Of a stretch of 64,000 nt of DNA, positions 21,661 through 32,290 are shown piece by piece. Positions within the stretch are counted from its first letter, which is position 1. Every line of letters begins with the position of its first letter. Below the pieces are notes generated by a model. That model saw nothing but the letters and a program-made list of their open reading frames with translations, had not been told where the DNA came from and ran no database searches. Location of the stretch: assembly GCA_031216445.1 (NCBI GenBank), contig CM062206.1, positions 25,635,501-25,699,500 on the forward strand, written 5' to 3'. Both the position numbers and the translations under genes were made by a program. Origin of the DNA: Lateolabrax maculatus (taxonomy: Eukaryota; Chordata; Actinopteri; Acropomatiformes; Lateolabracidae).

Positions 21661-21969
21661 AAAATCCATAAAGCTACATTTCAACAGGTGAAAGGTGCTA
21701 CAGAAGAGAGGAGAACCGAGATTCCAGAGGAGCTGCAGCGGATAAGTCCAGGGGACTGGGTATACCTAAAAGTGTTCAAAAGAAAGTGGAGTCAGCCAAG
21801 ACGTGAAGGTCCCTTCAAGGTCCGTTTAGAAACCTCAACAGCTCTTAAGGTCAAAGGTAAGACAGCTTGGTTCCACCTCAACCACTGCTACAGAGCAGTG
21901 GATCAAACAAGGATGCTAGCAGCTTTTAGGAGACAAGCAGCACCTCCTTGGTCAGAAGGGGAGGGTTAG
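21585..21969 (+). pseudogene. pol: ERV pol: integrase C-terminal domain
   Basis: A 123-codon open frame with 'ISPGDWVYLKVFKRKW', then 'REGPFKVRLETSTALKVKGK' and 'WFHLNHCYRA'. This is the SH3-like GPY/F-type C-terminal integrase domain typical of gamma-like retroviruses. It ends at a stop at 21969, probably the natural end of pol. It is cut off from the catalytic core by the L2 insertion. Confidence 0.9.
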
Positions 21970-22009
21970 ACAACCCCGCAGGGAGAAGAACGACACAAGG
22001 AAGGGGCAG

Positions 22010-23130
22010 GTGATGCTGCCCCACCAAGAGAAAGACAATCCCAGAGCCCACAGGGAGAGATACGTTCTGAAAGACTGGCTGCTAGGCGAGAGAGCCGTGG
22101 CACGCCAAGCAGTGGATCACTGGCCTCTAGGCATGTATCAGCACCAAGCCCAGGAGAGCCTGCAGAAGCATCAGGAACAGAAAGCTAAGACTAGGGTTCA
22201 TAGAGTAATACACAAAAGATTATGGGGAAGGGGAGTAGAGACCATTATGTTGCTAATAATTTCAACTGCCTGCATTGCCCAAGCTCAGACCCCAACAAGG
22301 ACAAAAGTAGATAAAGTAGCAAAACAGTTAGTTAACTGCATTGGCAACAGGCGTAGTAGAAGCAGCACAGGGAAAGCTGCCGATTAATGGAACGGTCAAA
22401 CTCATCTATGTAAGGTCAACCTTATATAATCAAACGTTGACAGAAGGAAGAAAAATAGATAGTCTGCCAGTGATAAAACAGCGTCGGATGGAGTGGGTGG
22501 TAAGAGTAATGGTAAGGTGTTTGAGCAACCAATGCATAGATGTAAACACACAAGAAAAAATGGTAAAAAAGGAAGCTATCAAATTGGTGAAACCACATGA
22601 GAAACAACAGTCACGTAGGGAAGCACAGGAAAGATTGCTAACCACGTTGAGAGTGGAAAACGTCTAGCTGGGATGTTCTACCAATGGATGCAGTATTCAG
22701 CTAGACAGACAAGTATGCATGTATCTCTTGTCACAATCCAAGGAAAATACCACAAATTAGGCCCATTCCAGACTATGAAATTAAAAAATGTTATGTCTAA
22801 GGGAACTATTTTGCATACTGTGTGATTGAAAGTCTAGCAGAACAAGAGGTAGGTGGACAGAAGATGAGTATATCTGTCCTAGAACTTTATCAGACACTAG
22901 AATCGTGGTTACCATCTTTATCAGTAATGACAAAGGGAGTGGTGTTCCCCTTTTGTATAGCACGAGTAGTTGATATGATAAAGGCTATATTTGGTGCAGT
23001 GTAACTACAGCCTCGTCTTCAGGTCACGAAAAGTGCAGCAGAGGGTAAAAACATGCAATATGACAAGCAAGGCGGGTTTTCAATGAAAACAGGTTATATT
23101 GAACAGTGGGATTCTGAATTACATCCATAA
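22010..23130 (+). pseudogene. env: ERV env: leader and surface-subunit region, broken
   Basis: The first frame (22010-22387) gives a basic leader followed by a hydrophobic stretch 'IMLLIISTACIAQAQ', a plausible signal peptide ending near 22300. Surface-subunit sequence follows in several frames (22341-22667, then 22822-23004, then up to 23130). Stops and shifts are frequent and the surface subunit is poorly conserved, so the assignment rests on position between pol and the transmembrane subunit. The reading is cut at 23131-23134 by a solo LTR. Confidence 0.7.
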
Positions 23131-23134
23131 TAAC

Positions 23135-23529
23135 TGTTGTGGAAAAATCTAAGTCCAGGTTAGAGGTTTGCTGTAGTGTTGTGAGTTTATTCAAGCATGC
23201 CGGCACCACTGGTGCACTGATGGACACAGAGCGGATCTGAGTCAGTGAATGGACCCAGAGTCAAGACACAGATACAGTTTTATACAGTATGATCAAAGCA
23301 GTGATGTAAGAACAACAGGAAACAAAAGGTAGGAAGGGTACATTTGTTATCAGATTTGCAGGGGACACATAGTTGACAAGATCAAAGGGTTAATTAGCAG
23401 AGGGGAAGGAACTCCAGACTTAGAATAGGGGAAGGGGGTCCAGACTTAATCAATTCATCAATTCAGCAGGGGGGACCCAATGCGTATTCTCTATCAGTCT
23501 GAAGGGGGCTCAATGTTTATTCTTCTTCA
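23135..23529 (-). mobile_element. Antisense solo LTR (395 bp) inserted in env
   Basis: On the minus strand it starts TG (TGAAGAAG) and ends CA (CCACAACA). It is flanked by a 4-bp duplication TAAC (23131-23134 and 23530-23533). In minus orientation it contains a TATAAAA box (23278-23284) and, about 90 bp further, an AATAAA signal (23186-23191), giving a U3-R-U5 layout. No internal retroviral sequence is present, so it is a recombined solo LTR of a different family from the 3' LTR at 26.8 kb. Confidence 0.8.
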
Positions 23530-23574
23530 TAACACAATCAAGTTTATGCATAGCTTCCCATATCTAGCCAGAGG

Positions 23575-24411
23575 ATGACAACCTCTGGCAGATATATTCT
23601 GGCTGTGTGATGATGACAATCAAGTAAAAGCAAGCAATTGGACAGGAATATGTACCCCAGTAATGTTAACAGGGCAGGTGACAGTAATTGGTATCCAATC
23701 CTTAGAAGGTAAATGGACTAAGAGAAGTTTAAGTGATCCATGGAAGGAGAAAGAGCAAATATATGTTACCTGGAATCAGGAACCAGAAAGGTGGGCCTGA
23801 TGAAAATAAGGCCATAAGCGAGGGTGGATTATATCCGGACGGGTAACAGGGTGAATAGAATTAACAGGTCAAATAGTGAATGCACAGTATATAGCGCGTA
23901 ATTTGAAGTGGATAAACTCCCTGTGGTTTAACCAGCAAAGTTTTTTTTAACTTGACGATATCCACAATGACGGAAATTCGCAAACAATTGCATACCACTT
24001 CCCTAATGGCCATGCAAAATAGGTTTGTTTTAGATTCACTCTTGGCAGAAGATCAGGGCGTCTGTAGTTACATTGGAAATGAGTGCTGCACAGTAATACC
24101 GATGAATACAGGAGAAAAAGGCAACCTCACAAGAATATTAAAAGAAATTAAAGCATTTAGAGATGAACATGCAAAAAATTCTAATTGGAGCACCAAGAAA
24201 ATTTGGGAATGGTTTAGTAAAATGTCCTGGGAAAAGATTTTACAGATGATAGGGATGATGATCGGAGGGTGTTACTGATTGTGATGACTGTAACGTGCTG
24301 CGTATTTCCATTGATCAAAATCATGATAAGTAGCTGGACAGTTTCCACTCCAAATTCACAATATGATAGAGATTGGGAACTTCGACTGGACAGATCAAGA
24401 TTATGAGGACA
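23575..24411 (+). pseudogene. env: ERV env: end of surface subunit and transmembrane subunit
   Basis: An open stretch at about 23590-23800 contains 'IFWLCDDDNQVKASNWTG' (a WLC-type motif as in retroviral surface subunits). After several stops, the frame 23952-24278 is a transmembrane-subunit ectodomain: heptad-like helix, 'MQNRFVLDSLL', then the disulfide motif CX6CC (Cys codon 24063-24065, Cys-Cys 24084-24089). A frameshift near 24275 moves the reading to the membrane span ('VLLIVMTVTCCVFPLIK') and a short tail ending at about 24404. CX6CC is typical of gamma-like envelopes. Confidence 0.88.
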
Positions 24412-25070
24412 TGCGGCAACAGGATAAACAAAAAGCTAGACAAAGGAGAGAAAAAAGGAAACCAGATCAGGACAAGACTGTAACATGGAATTGCAGCCAA
24501 TATTGTACCAGTTAATATGTAGTAATACCAATTACCAAAATCAGAACATTTTCACAATACCTCAGAAGAGATATGGTGCCAATCACCATAACCACAAGCA
24601 CCACCTGTCCCTAAAAAATGTCAGAAACCCCTCAGCCCAAGCTCTGGAGACAAATCCAAGATCACCAGATTCGCCGCATGAGTGTGCAGCAGAACACATA
24701 ATTCAGCAGGGCAATATAACGCCTAAACTGATCAAAAAGCTGGCGGATACACCCCTCGTCAGGTTCAAACCCACCTTGATAAAAATGCCAACAGAAGTGG
24801 CTGAAGATAGTTAGGCATAAGGAAAAAAGCTACAGCAAAACTACAGGCTCAGAAAAACAATGTGACTTGGGCAACTGAACAACCTCATGCAGAAGAAAAA
24901 ACAGTTTTAACTGCTTCTCGAAATGGAAGAGGCAAACACAGGCCTGACTAAACAAGTTGAGACTCTTCTCCAACAAAGGGACACTCTCTTTCAACAGCTG
25001 GACTCAACAGGTGGCTGCTAATTAAGATGTTGGAATTACACTGGACGATGGTTTGAAGCAGAAATATGCA
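24412..25070 (+). other. Post-env region with an unassigned open frame (24485-24814)
   Basis: Between the env stop and the AT/AC microsatellite there is a 109-codon plus-strand frame at 24485-24814, rich in Asn, His and Pro, followed by Lys/Gln-rich sequence. It has no recognisable domain. Some fish retroviruses carry extra genes downstream of env, so a decayed accessory gene is possible. Equally it may be untranslated ERV or flanking sequence. Confidence 0.35.

Positions 25071-25124
<54 letters not shown>
25071..25124. repeat. (AT)n-(AC)n compound microsatellite
   Basis: About 7 AT units followed by about 19-20 AC units. Confidence 0.97.
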
Positions 25125-25126
<2 letters not shown>

Positions 25127-25248
25127 GTAACCACTGTGGCTTACTGTAAACACAATCTATTTAACCCCACGTGTGTAATATCTACTTATCACTCACACTA
25201 GCACTATAATGAATAAACTATAATGATTGAAGGGTGTACTGAAGCTAT

Positions 25249-26666
25249 TGTAACCCACTTATAGTAGATACACTGAATGGCTAGGTTCGGAAAGAGCTCA
25301 ATTACCATAGACCTGAACAGCCGAACAATGAACAACACCAACCACAAAGTGAATTGCAAAAGTAAACTCTTTTAGTGAGTACTGCACCACAAAAGTTTAC
25401 AACATTTATATAAACAACAATATGAAAAATAATAAAGAAAATAAAATAGCGCCGTTAAAATAATGAGTCTTGTTTTTCCTTAGTACCGGTACTGTTCTGT
25501 TTGTGTTCAATCCAAATGTTCCTCTAACAGGGTGATTACAGTCACGTGCTAACTCTTTTGGGTGTGTAGCAATCCTGCCAACCAGGTTGGCCCTACCACC
25601 AGTTGTAGTTAGTAACGAAGAGTCAATCCAGCTTCTTTAGGATCTTGAGGAGGCTCGCCATCTATGAATCACAGAATGATCCTAATCACTCCATCCAGGG
25701 CTCTGGATCCTCTCCAATGGACTGGATGTTCCTATGGACACTAGGGGTCTCCAAAAGACCTGACCTGTTTAATTTAATAAACAGGACCTTTAAGTAAACA
25801 ATCTAATGGTTGTACAACAATAACACTAAAGTATAATGACAATGTCACCTTTAACATTCTGGCCTAGCATTACACTAAAGCTCAATAACTTCAAATCTAG
25901 AAATCAAGTGTCCTCTCATGAATCATTGGATAATAATTCAAACCAATAACATATCAGAAATTGTGATTTAAATCATGAGCAAAATATATTCATTCATTCA
26001 TCATAATATGAGTTTCTGTAATAAGGATCATGAAATTAACCCCTAACTCACAACTGAAAGAAGAAAATTCCTTCACATTCCAATTTGTATTACAAAATAA
26101 CAAACGTATTCCCCTCTTTAACTCAGTATTAGAAACATAAATCTCAAAATAATCTCTTCAATCACACATATTGACAAAATGGCTGGTCAACATGTAAAAC
26201 GTCACTCTCACTGCACTTTATTCCAGTGCTGAGCACCGTCGGGGACTCTCAGCTCTCACAAGATGAAAGACGGTTCGCCAGTGTAACCGCTTGAACACAG
26301 TGCTAAAGTGTAAACAAACAAACTAGTTGAAGCTAACATTAACTTCATTGATTTGCGGTAGTTTTACTACAATCAATATCTTACCGCTTTTGTTCAGCGG
26401 ATTGCTGCCTTCTGCTGTCGCGGCCGGAGTCAAAAGGAAGTGCAAAAGTACTGCGTGCAAACTTTCCTCCTACACAATAAGCGGAACATGCACGCTAACC
26501 GGTTGCTAACAATCCTACCTGCCTTTCGTTTGGTTAGAGGCGGTGAACCTGAGTGCTGCCTTCAAGTGCAACTCAGAAAAACATTAAAAATATGAAACAA
26601 CTAAGAAAACAACAATTTCAGGTTAAGCTTAGGGTTTAGTTACCCAAGTGTTACACCTGGGTTACA
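25249..26666. mobile_element. LTR-like TG...CA element of 1418 bp inside the ERV
   Basis: Perfect 9-bp terminal inverted repeat (TGTAACCCA ... TGGGTTACA), flanked on both sides by the 4-bp duplication CTAT (25245-25248 and 26667-26670). TG...CA ends with a 4-bp duplication are the hallmark of an LTR, so a solo LTR is the best reading. It has no recognisable coding sequence. A convincing TATA/polyadenylation pair was not identified in either orientation, so orientation is left open. A non-autonomous DNA element is the alternative. Confidence 0.65.
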
Positions 26667-26799
26667 CTATGTACCCAAATATAGCCCCCAAAGCATTGAA
26701 TGTTAGGTTTGATTTCATCTCAAAGAATAGACAAAATAAGTAACTGCCCATGCAAGGAGCAAGATGTTGCAAGAGTGATAGGTGTGACTTTTGAGTCAC

Positions 26800-26811
26800 A
26801 AAGGGGGGAAA
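26800..26811 (+). promoter_or_regulatory. ERV polypurine tract
   Basis: AAAGGGGGGAAA lies immediately before the TG that opens the 3' LTR. This is the normal position of the plus-strand primer for retroviral reverse transcription. Confidence 0.85.
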
Positions 26812-27332
26812 TGTAGTAGTGAAATGTGTAACAAAGAGAAACTGTGTAGAAAAACACCATGGTTGGCCAGCAGATGAGCTGATGGAGTAGGAGGCGGCAG
26901 AGTAAGCCAAGCCACTGCAGAATAGGCCATGCTACTTAGGTGACAGTACATGGTGGTTAGTAAAATGAACTGATAAGAGCCATGGGACTGGCGACGCGGC
27001 TCCAGGACTGGCGACATGGCTCCAGGTGGGCGTCAGATCATGCTTGACCATTATCTGACCTGCTGTAACTGTCAGTTTAAAAAAAAAAATGAGCTCTGGA
27101 AAAACCAGAACTTACTGGAATCAAAAACAGGACACAGGTGTACAGAGAGGGATGGGTTTGGAAAGCCCTGGAGATACTGGTGTAAATTTCCAAAAGAAGG
27201 AGTCAGACAAATACACCAATAGAATTGAAGGGAATTGAACTTCTTGGGAGTTTACACCATTGTCTCTGGGCATAGTTTGGGCAGTTTTTTAAAAAAAAAA
27301 AAGTAGGTGGTGGTTTCCCCCGAGCCACAGGG

Positions 27333-27340
27333 TATATAAA
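27333..27340 (+). promoter_or_regulatory. TATA box of the ERV 3' LTR
   Basis: TATATAAA, 76 bp before the AATAAA signal, in the expected U3/R arrangement. Confidence 0.8.
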
Positions 27341-27415
27341 GAGTGGCTTTTTCAGCTGAAATAAGTCAGGTTCCGGGACCTCACTTAAGTTTATTGCTGT
27401 TACATGCCTGTACTC

Positions 27416-27421
27416 AATAAA
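27416..27421 (+). terminator. Polyadenylation signal of the ERV 3' LTR
   Basis: AATAAA within 'CTCAATAAACTCTTCAC', downstream of the LTR TATA box and followed by a GT/T-rich stretch. Confidence 0.8.
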
Positions 27422-27513
27422 CTCTTCACATCAGACTCTGTCTGACTTGGCTGTATTTTTCTGAGTATTTTTGAGACTCTAATAGGCTAGATGGAGGTGA
27501 TTTTTGACTAACA

Positions 27514-30500
27514 GTCGACAAGAAGACCAGACCTTTTCTGACCCACGTCTGGACCTTCTTGATCTGACAGTAACTAAGCAACTGTTTCCTAACAAGTTCA
27601 CCATATCAACTTAAAAGGTGATGATAAGTCAGTGTGGTGTTCCAAACTTGTTTCCACTGCCCCCAAATGGCCAAAACAACCAGTTATTCAAGGTTTAACA
27701 AAATCTACAAGCCATTCAGTGACAGAAATGTTCAAGTTCCAGGAGATAGTGACGTAGACCCTGATACATCATATGATAATATAATAACATAGTATATTGT
27801 AGCAACAAACAGCAGACGGAAAAGGTTAGCAGGTGGCTGGTAAAAAAAACATCTAGCAGCTAAGGCCAGATATTTTCCTCAGGAGTTGATGAAAGCCAGT
27901 GACCAGCTGTATCTGCTGGATGAAGCAGGCAGTTATTAGTTCAAATGTTAGAAATAACAATTTCAAAAGGAGATAATATGTGATTTGTTGGGTTCATTTA
28001 CAAGCTGTAGGGTGATATACTTCTCTCCTGGTACAGTTGAGGCTTTTCTTTCCAACAATCATGGATGAAGCTGAAATCTTTTGAAGCCAGAGCACCAGAA
28101 TATGTAATTTTGCACCACAGTGTCCCTTGTGATTATGGCCTTAAACACCTCTCCAGTAGCCCAAGCATTTAACACTTCCAGCATAGAAAAAAATGGAAAT
28201 GAGCAGAACACCACAGCTTGTATGTAGGATACTGCCATCAGGGAGCGGAGGAGGAGAAAGAGCATGAAGGATGCATGGAGGCAGAGAAAAAAGGGGGTTT
28301 AGCATCTCTCTCAGGCACGACCATATACCAGAAACACTTTTACAACACCAGCATCAGCAGAGCTTTCTAGCCTCTTTTAGGTTGGAGTTGTTCTCATTTC
28401 CAACAGCATCAGGTAGGTCTGATGCAGGACTGTTCTAATATGCATCACAGAACTTAGAGATTTCAGTCACTGAGCACTTATAAAATGTGTTAGAATTAAA
28501 AGGAATTCACAGGATGGCAGAATAATTTAATATTGACATATAATCAGATCAACTGTCTTATATATCGAAATATAATGAATAATAATAAAATGTGCTTTCT
28601 GTTACACAAAAAAAGAGGAATGAATTCCCAGAAAAGTGGAGGCACTCTGTGTGTCTTTGTTACATCGCTGTCAGATCCAAGAAGCCCATCCTCATTTGTG
28701 TTTTATATTGAATGGGTTTTGCTACTTTGCACTTACCTAAGATAATGAGTTTGTGTTTTCAACAATTTTCCTCTAATGAATTTTATGAGCTGCTCAGTGC
28801 CCAGCAGATAGCAAAGCACGATACCTGGTATGATGGTCCTGCAGCAGCCGGCAGCTGTTTTCATTCAATAAGCTCTGATCAACCCTTCTGCCCAGACACA
28901 AACTGACAGACAAATTTAGTGACTACCAGGTGAACAGAGTGCATCAAAATAGCCAGATATTTTCAGATCTGAAAGGCTAGTGACTTCTGGTATTGTCTGC
29001 TGGATCCACATACTGGTGATTTGGAATGTGTTTGTCGGCTTGTTTTGCACAGTATTATTCCCTAAAATGTCAGACTGTTCCTTTAACGTTTGCAATTAGC
29101 AAATAGTATCTGAGTGACCCAAGCAATTGTATATAATATCAAACCCTTCCTCAGAGGAGCGACTGTCCAATCATAGCTTAGCCACCACATCCAGGCATAG
29201 CAAGTTTTTTCATGCTTTGGATTTCTATACATGTGCATGGTGTTCTACTGGGAGCAATACTCTGTATGTGAACAGTTTGAAGGGTGAGACCAAAAACACA
29301 AGAGATGAAGTGTAAGGAATGGAGTTAACAGTGTGTTTTTCTATTGTTGTCAAAAAGATGTTAATGTTAGCATTTCAGCTGACTGGCTTACCCCCCACAG
29401 TTGTAACCTAGTGTTGTCTTCTATGTGGGTCATTAACTGAGGCAACTGGCTTTTTGACTGGGACAAGTAGCTGCAGCCTCGTTTTTTGGCACAATGGCAT
29501 GTTTGTAGCAATCAAGTGCATCTTGAAGTTGTTTTCATTTTAAAACGTGTCAGCTGGAAACATTAAAAAGTCACCTGCTGATAAGCTGGTGGTGCTAGAT
29601 GAAAAGTTTGAAGTCTGACTAACCAACCAACCAACATTGCCTGCCATAGAGCCGTGCTGCTACTGTGGTTAAAAAGACTTGGGCACACCAAGTTAAATAC
29701 ATGTACGCTCAACCTAAAATAGACATACATTGGTATACAGAAGTCATTCATACCCCGGTTTAGGAGTCTTGGACTAACCATCCAGGAATATCCCCCCTGC
29801 AACGGATGAGACAGTCCCAAACAGGGCTCGGGCAGGAGTTGCCAGATCCAGTGTCCAAGTGTCACATACCAAGTGGCAAACAGTAATCCTGCACCCGCTA
29901 AACACCCTCCACACAAATCTGTATGCCCACAAACAAAGCCACCCACCTTACAGTACAATGTATTATGTCCACTACACTTTCTTCATAAACAATCAGGTAC
30001 CTAAAATACTATGACATCATGTATGTACGACACAGGGGGCTTTGTTTTATTTTCAGTGATTGAGTTTTATAGCTTATAGCAGAGGTTCTGGGAAGGTTCA
30101 TTCAGACTTTCAGTTTCATGGTGAATGAAGATTTTATGGTAAAGAATATGAATAAATATAAAATGAGAAGGAATACTCACAACATTTGAATTTATAGTGC
30201 CCTGATGGTTACCCACACAGACACCCTACCCACTATCACAAAGGAGTCACAAGAAGTATACAAATTTGTCAGAAACTTTAACAAAATCAAGTATGAAAAG
30301 TGTACTGCAGTAAAACAGGTATATGTTGAATGTCAGGTACACAACATTTCAGGCTGCAAATCAATCAGTGTGGTCCAGTCTTTTATTTCTATGAAGTTTG
30401 CTGTCCTTGATCTGAAAAAGCACCCGATTCAGCTGCACAAAGCTGGAGGATGTGTGGAGGATGATTTGCATCTGCCTTAGAGTAATGAGGCGGGGTCAAA

Positions 30501-31860
30501 CATCAGATTCCAGTTTATATGTCAATGAATATTAGTCTAAGGTATGTGTGATTTTGCTCCTACACATTTTGTGTGGTATTAGATATTATCGCAATTCTGT
30601 GAAAAACAGACGACCTGCCTCTTACCCAAAGCATGCTGGGAAGGCTCACTGTATGCTGTCTAGAAATGATATGGGGGGAATCCAGCACTGAAGCCCTGAA
30701 CTTTACTTGATAACAGCATGACCCCAAGGTGTACACACATAAGTCTGAAGGTGTGGGGAGAAGAGCAGACAGCCAATTAAACAATGCAATGATATCAGTG
30801 TGACTGTGAGAAAACACTGACGATACAATGAATTCCTACCTGCTGGATTTACACTCAAGACTACTGTCTGAACAGTGTAGAATCAGCATGAAAGGTTGTT
30901 GTAAAAGTTATTTTTAATGCCATGAAAATTCTTGTGGCATTCATCATGTCAGGGGGAGATAATGTACTTTTTATTCAACTACATTTATCTGACAGCTCAG
31001 GGGGAGTTATGTGGTTGGACTCTTTGGCAAAACACAACTTCCTGGGGACCAGGTGATTAAAACTGGTAAAAACTTCATGTTAAAAATCAGTGTTTCTCCA
31101 ACGCTGTTCCGCGGACACTGGAGGGGCTGTGAGCCGAGTTGCTGCTAACGCTTGCTCAGCTTGTTTCTCTGATAACAGAAAAGATCCAGCCTCCCAAAGA
31201 CTCTTTTATCCGGCATAAATATATAATTAAAAATGACTAAGATCTAAAAAGTGTTTCATAAAACAATGTGGCTTAAAATTGGATAAAAATGTATTTCTGG
31301 CAGACAACCACGACAATAACACATGCCTTCCTTTAAATAGTAAAAACTCTATTAACAATACATTTAATGTATTTATTCAATACATTGACATTGATTTGGT
31401 AGGAAATATGATAACTTAATGTGATTTTAGTGGACTAAAATAACAGCAGGCTGAAAAGTAGTGTTGAGTGGGTGTGGTCAGAAGTGTGCTCTGTTCCTGT
31501 AACCACACCCAACAGTGATGTCACAGGGTCCTAGAGTACACTTCTACATAACTCCAGCAAGGTGAGAAGTTACACCACTGCAGGTCAGCAAAGACGAGAT
31601 TAAAATGAAGTTACTCTTTAGAGGGTAACTAACTACGACCTTAAATTCTGCTACAACCCTCTCTCCCAGCATATTTAACAAGTACAGCAGAGGAGTGGGA
31701 GAGGACAACTGTAGGAGGCATGGCCTCGTGGCTGTATGGTGTGTGATGAGGGTCAGAGAGACGTAGAGCAGGCAGTGGGAGCTTCTGTCAGACTCTCTGT
31801 GTATCTGCTGGAGCTTTGACAGCCACTACAACCACATTCATGGCCCTGTGAGAGAGTTAC
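27514..31860. other. Intergenic sequence, no gene recognised
   Basis: An imperfect hairpin with 14-15-bp arms lies at about 27518-27561, just beyond the ERV. A minus-strand open frame of 131 codons at 29563-29958 and a plus-strand frame of 91 codons at 30205-30480 have no domain or supporting context. 28.4-28.8 kb shares short phrases with 19.2-19.4 kb ('GAATTTTATGAGC' and 'TAGATCTGATCCAGGAC'-like). Otherwise unique-looking sequence. Confidence 0.6.
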
Positions 31861-32290
31861 TGTGTGGGTACCTCTGTGTGGGTACCTCTCTTAGTAGAGC
31901 TAGCAGCTCTACTACGGGTTGACGCATACTAATTATGCGTCAGCCCAAAATATGTTATTATAGCAGGGGCCCATCGGGCCCATGTGTTGTGTTTACCGTC
32001 ACACAAGGCGATCAAATCTTGTTCACGTACAACGTTGTGTCTCCGCCTGTGCTTATCAGGCCGATTAATGCTACGCTTCCAATACCAGCTCTGTGGGAGA
32101 GGCACACCCCGGGGCCACCGGTGGCCAGTGTTCCGCTATAGTGCGGCAGCTGACATACAGTATAGACCTCGGAATCTGGCCTGTTTTATCACGGTTAGGG
32201 AGGGGCCACAACATTTGTCTGAATAAAAATATGCCAACAAGTGATATTTGTACCACCATCTACAGCTCCCCGATTACGTTTGAGGATTAG
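31861..32290. other. Unexplained GC-richer block with clustered hairpins
   Basis: Starts with a direct duplication of TGTGTGGGTACCTC (from 31861). Then come a palindrome TAGTAGAGCT-AGC-AGCTCTACTA (31892-31914), a second TGACGCATA-CTAAT-TATGCGTCA (31920-31942), and GGGCCC-ATC-GGGCCC near 31968-31982. From 31935 a 68-codon plus-strand frame includes 'CYYSRGPSGPCVVFTVTQGD', which looks protein-like but matches no family I recognise. Possibly a fragment of an unknown mobile element. Confidence 0.45.

Larger units (their letters stand above)
19480..27513 (+). mobile_element. Class I-like endogenous retrovirus, 5'-truncated, with nested insertions
   Basis: In order: end of RT (YVDD), integrase with its C-terminal domain, env with a signal-like segment and a CX6CC-containing transmembrane subunit, a polypurine tract and a 3' LTR. 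No 5' LTR, primer-binding site, gag or protease is visible; similarity starts only in the RT palm. The RT style, GPY/F-type integrase end and CX6CC motif point to a gamma/epsilon-like lineage. Frames are broken by stops, shifts and three inserted elements (20807-21583, 23135-23529, 25249-26666). It cannot encode infectious virus. Confidence 0.9.
26812..27513 (+). repeat. ERV 3' LTR
   Basis: It begins TGTAGTAG directly after the polypurine tract. U3 has an imperfect 20-bp tandem duplication (26985-27004 and 27005-27024) of enhancer-like appearance. TATATAAA is at 27333-27340 and AATAAA at 27416-27421, followed by a TCTG/TTG-rich U5. The end is placed at GACTAACA (27513) because it forms an imperfect inverted match with TGTAGT; this boundary is uncertain. 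No matching 5' LTR lies in the window. Confidence 0.8.

Noticed and set aside
26327..26509. Small secreted-protein-like frame with a Cys-rich end
   Set aside because: Lies inside the 1418-bp LTR-like element; short, with no homologue recognised and no splice or start context.
29563..29958. 131-codon minus-strand frame
   Set aside because: No domain, no signal or splice context, Cys/Trp/Leu-rich by composition.
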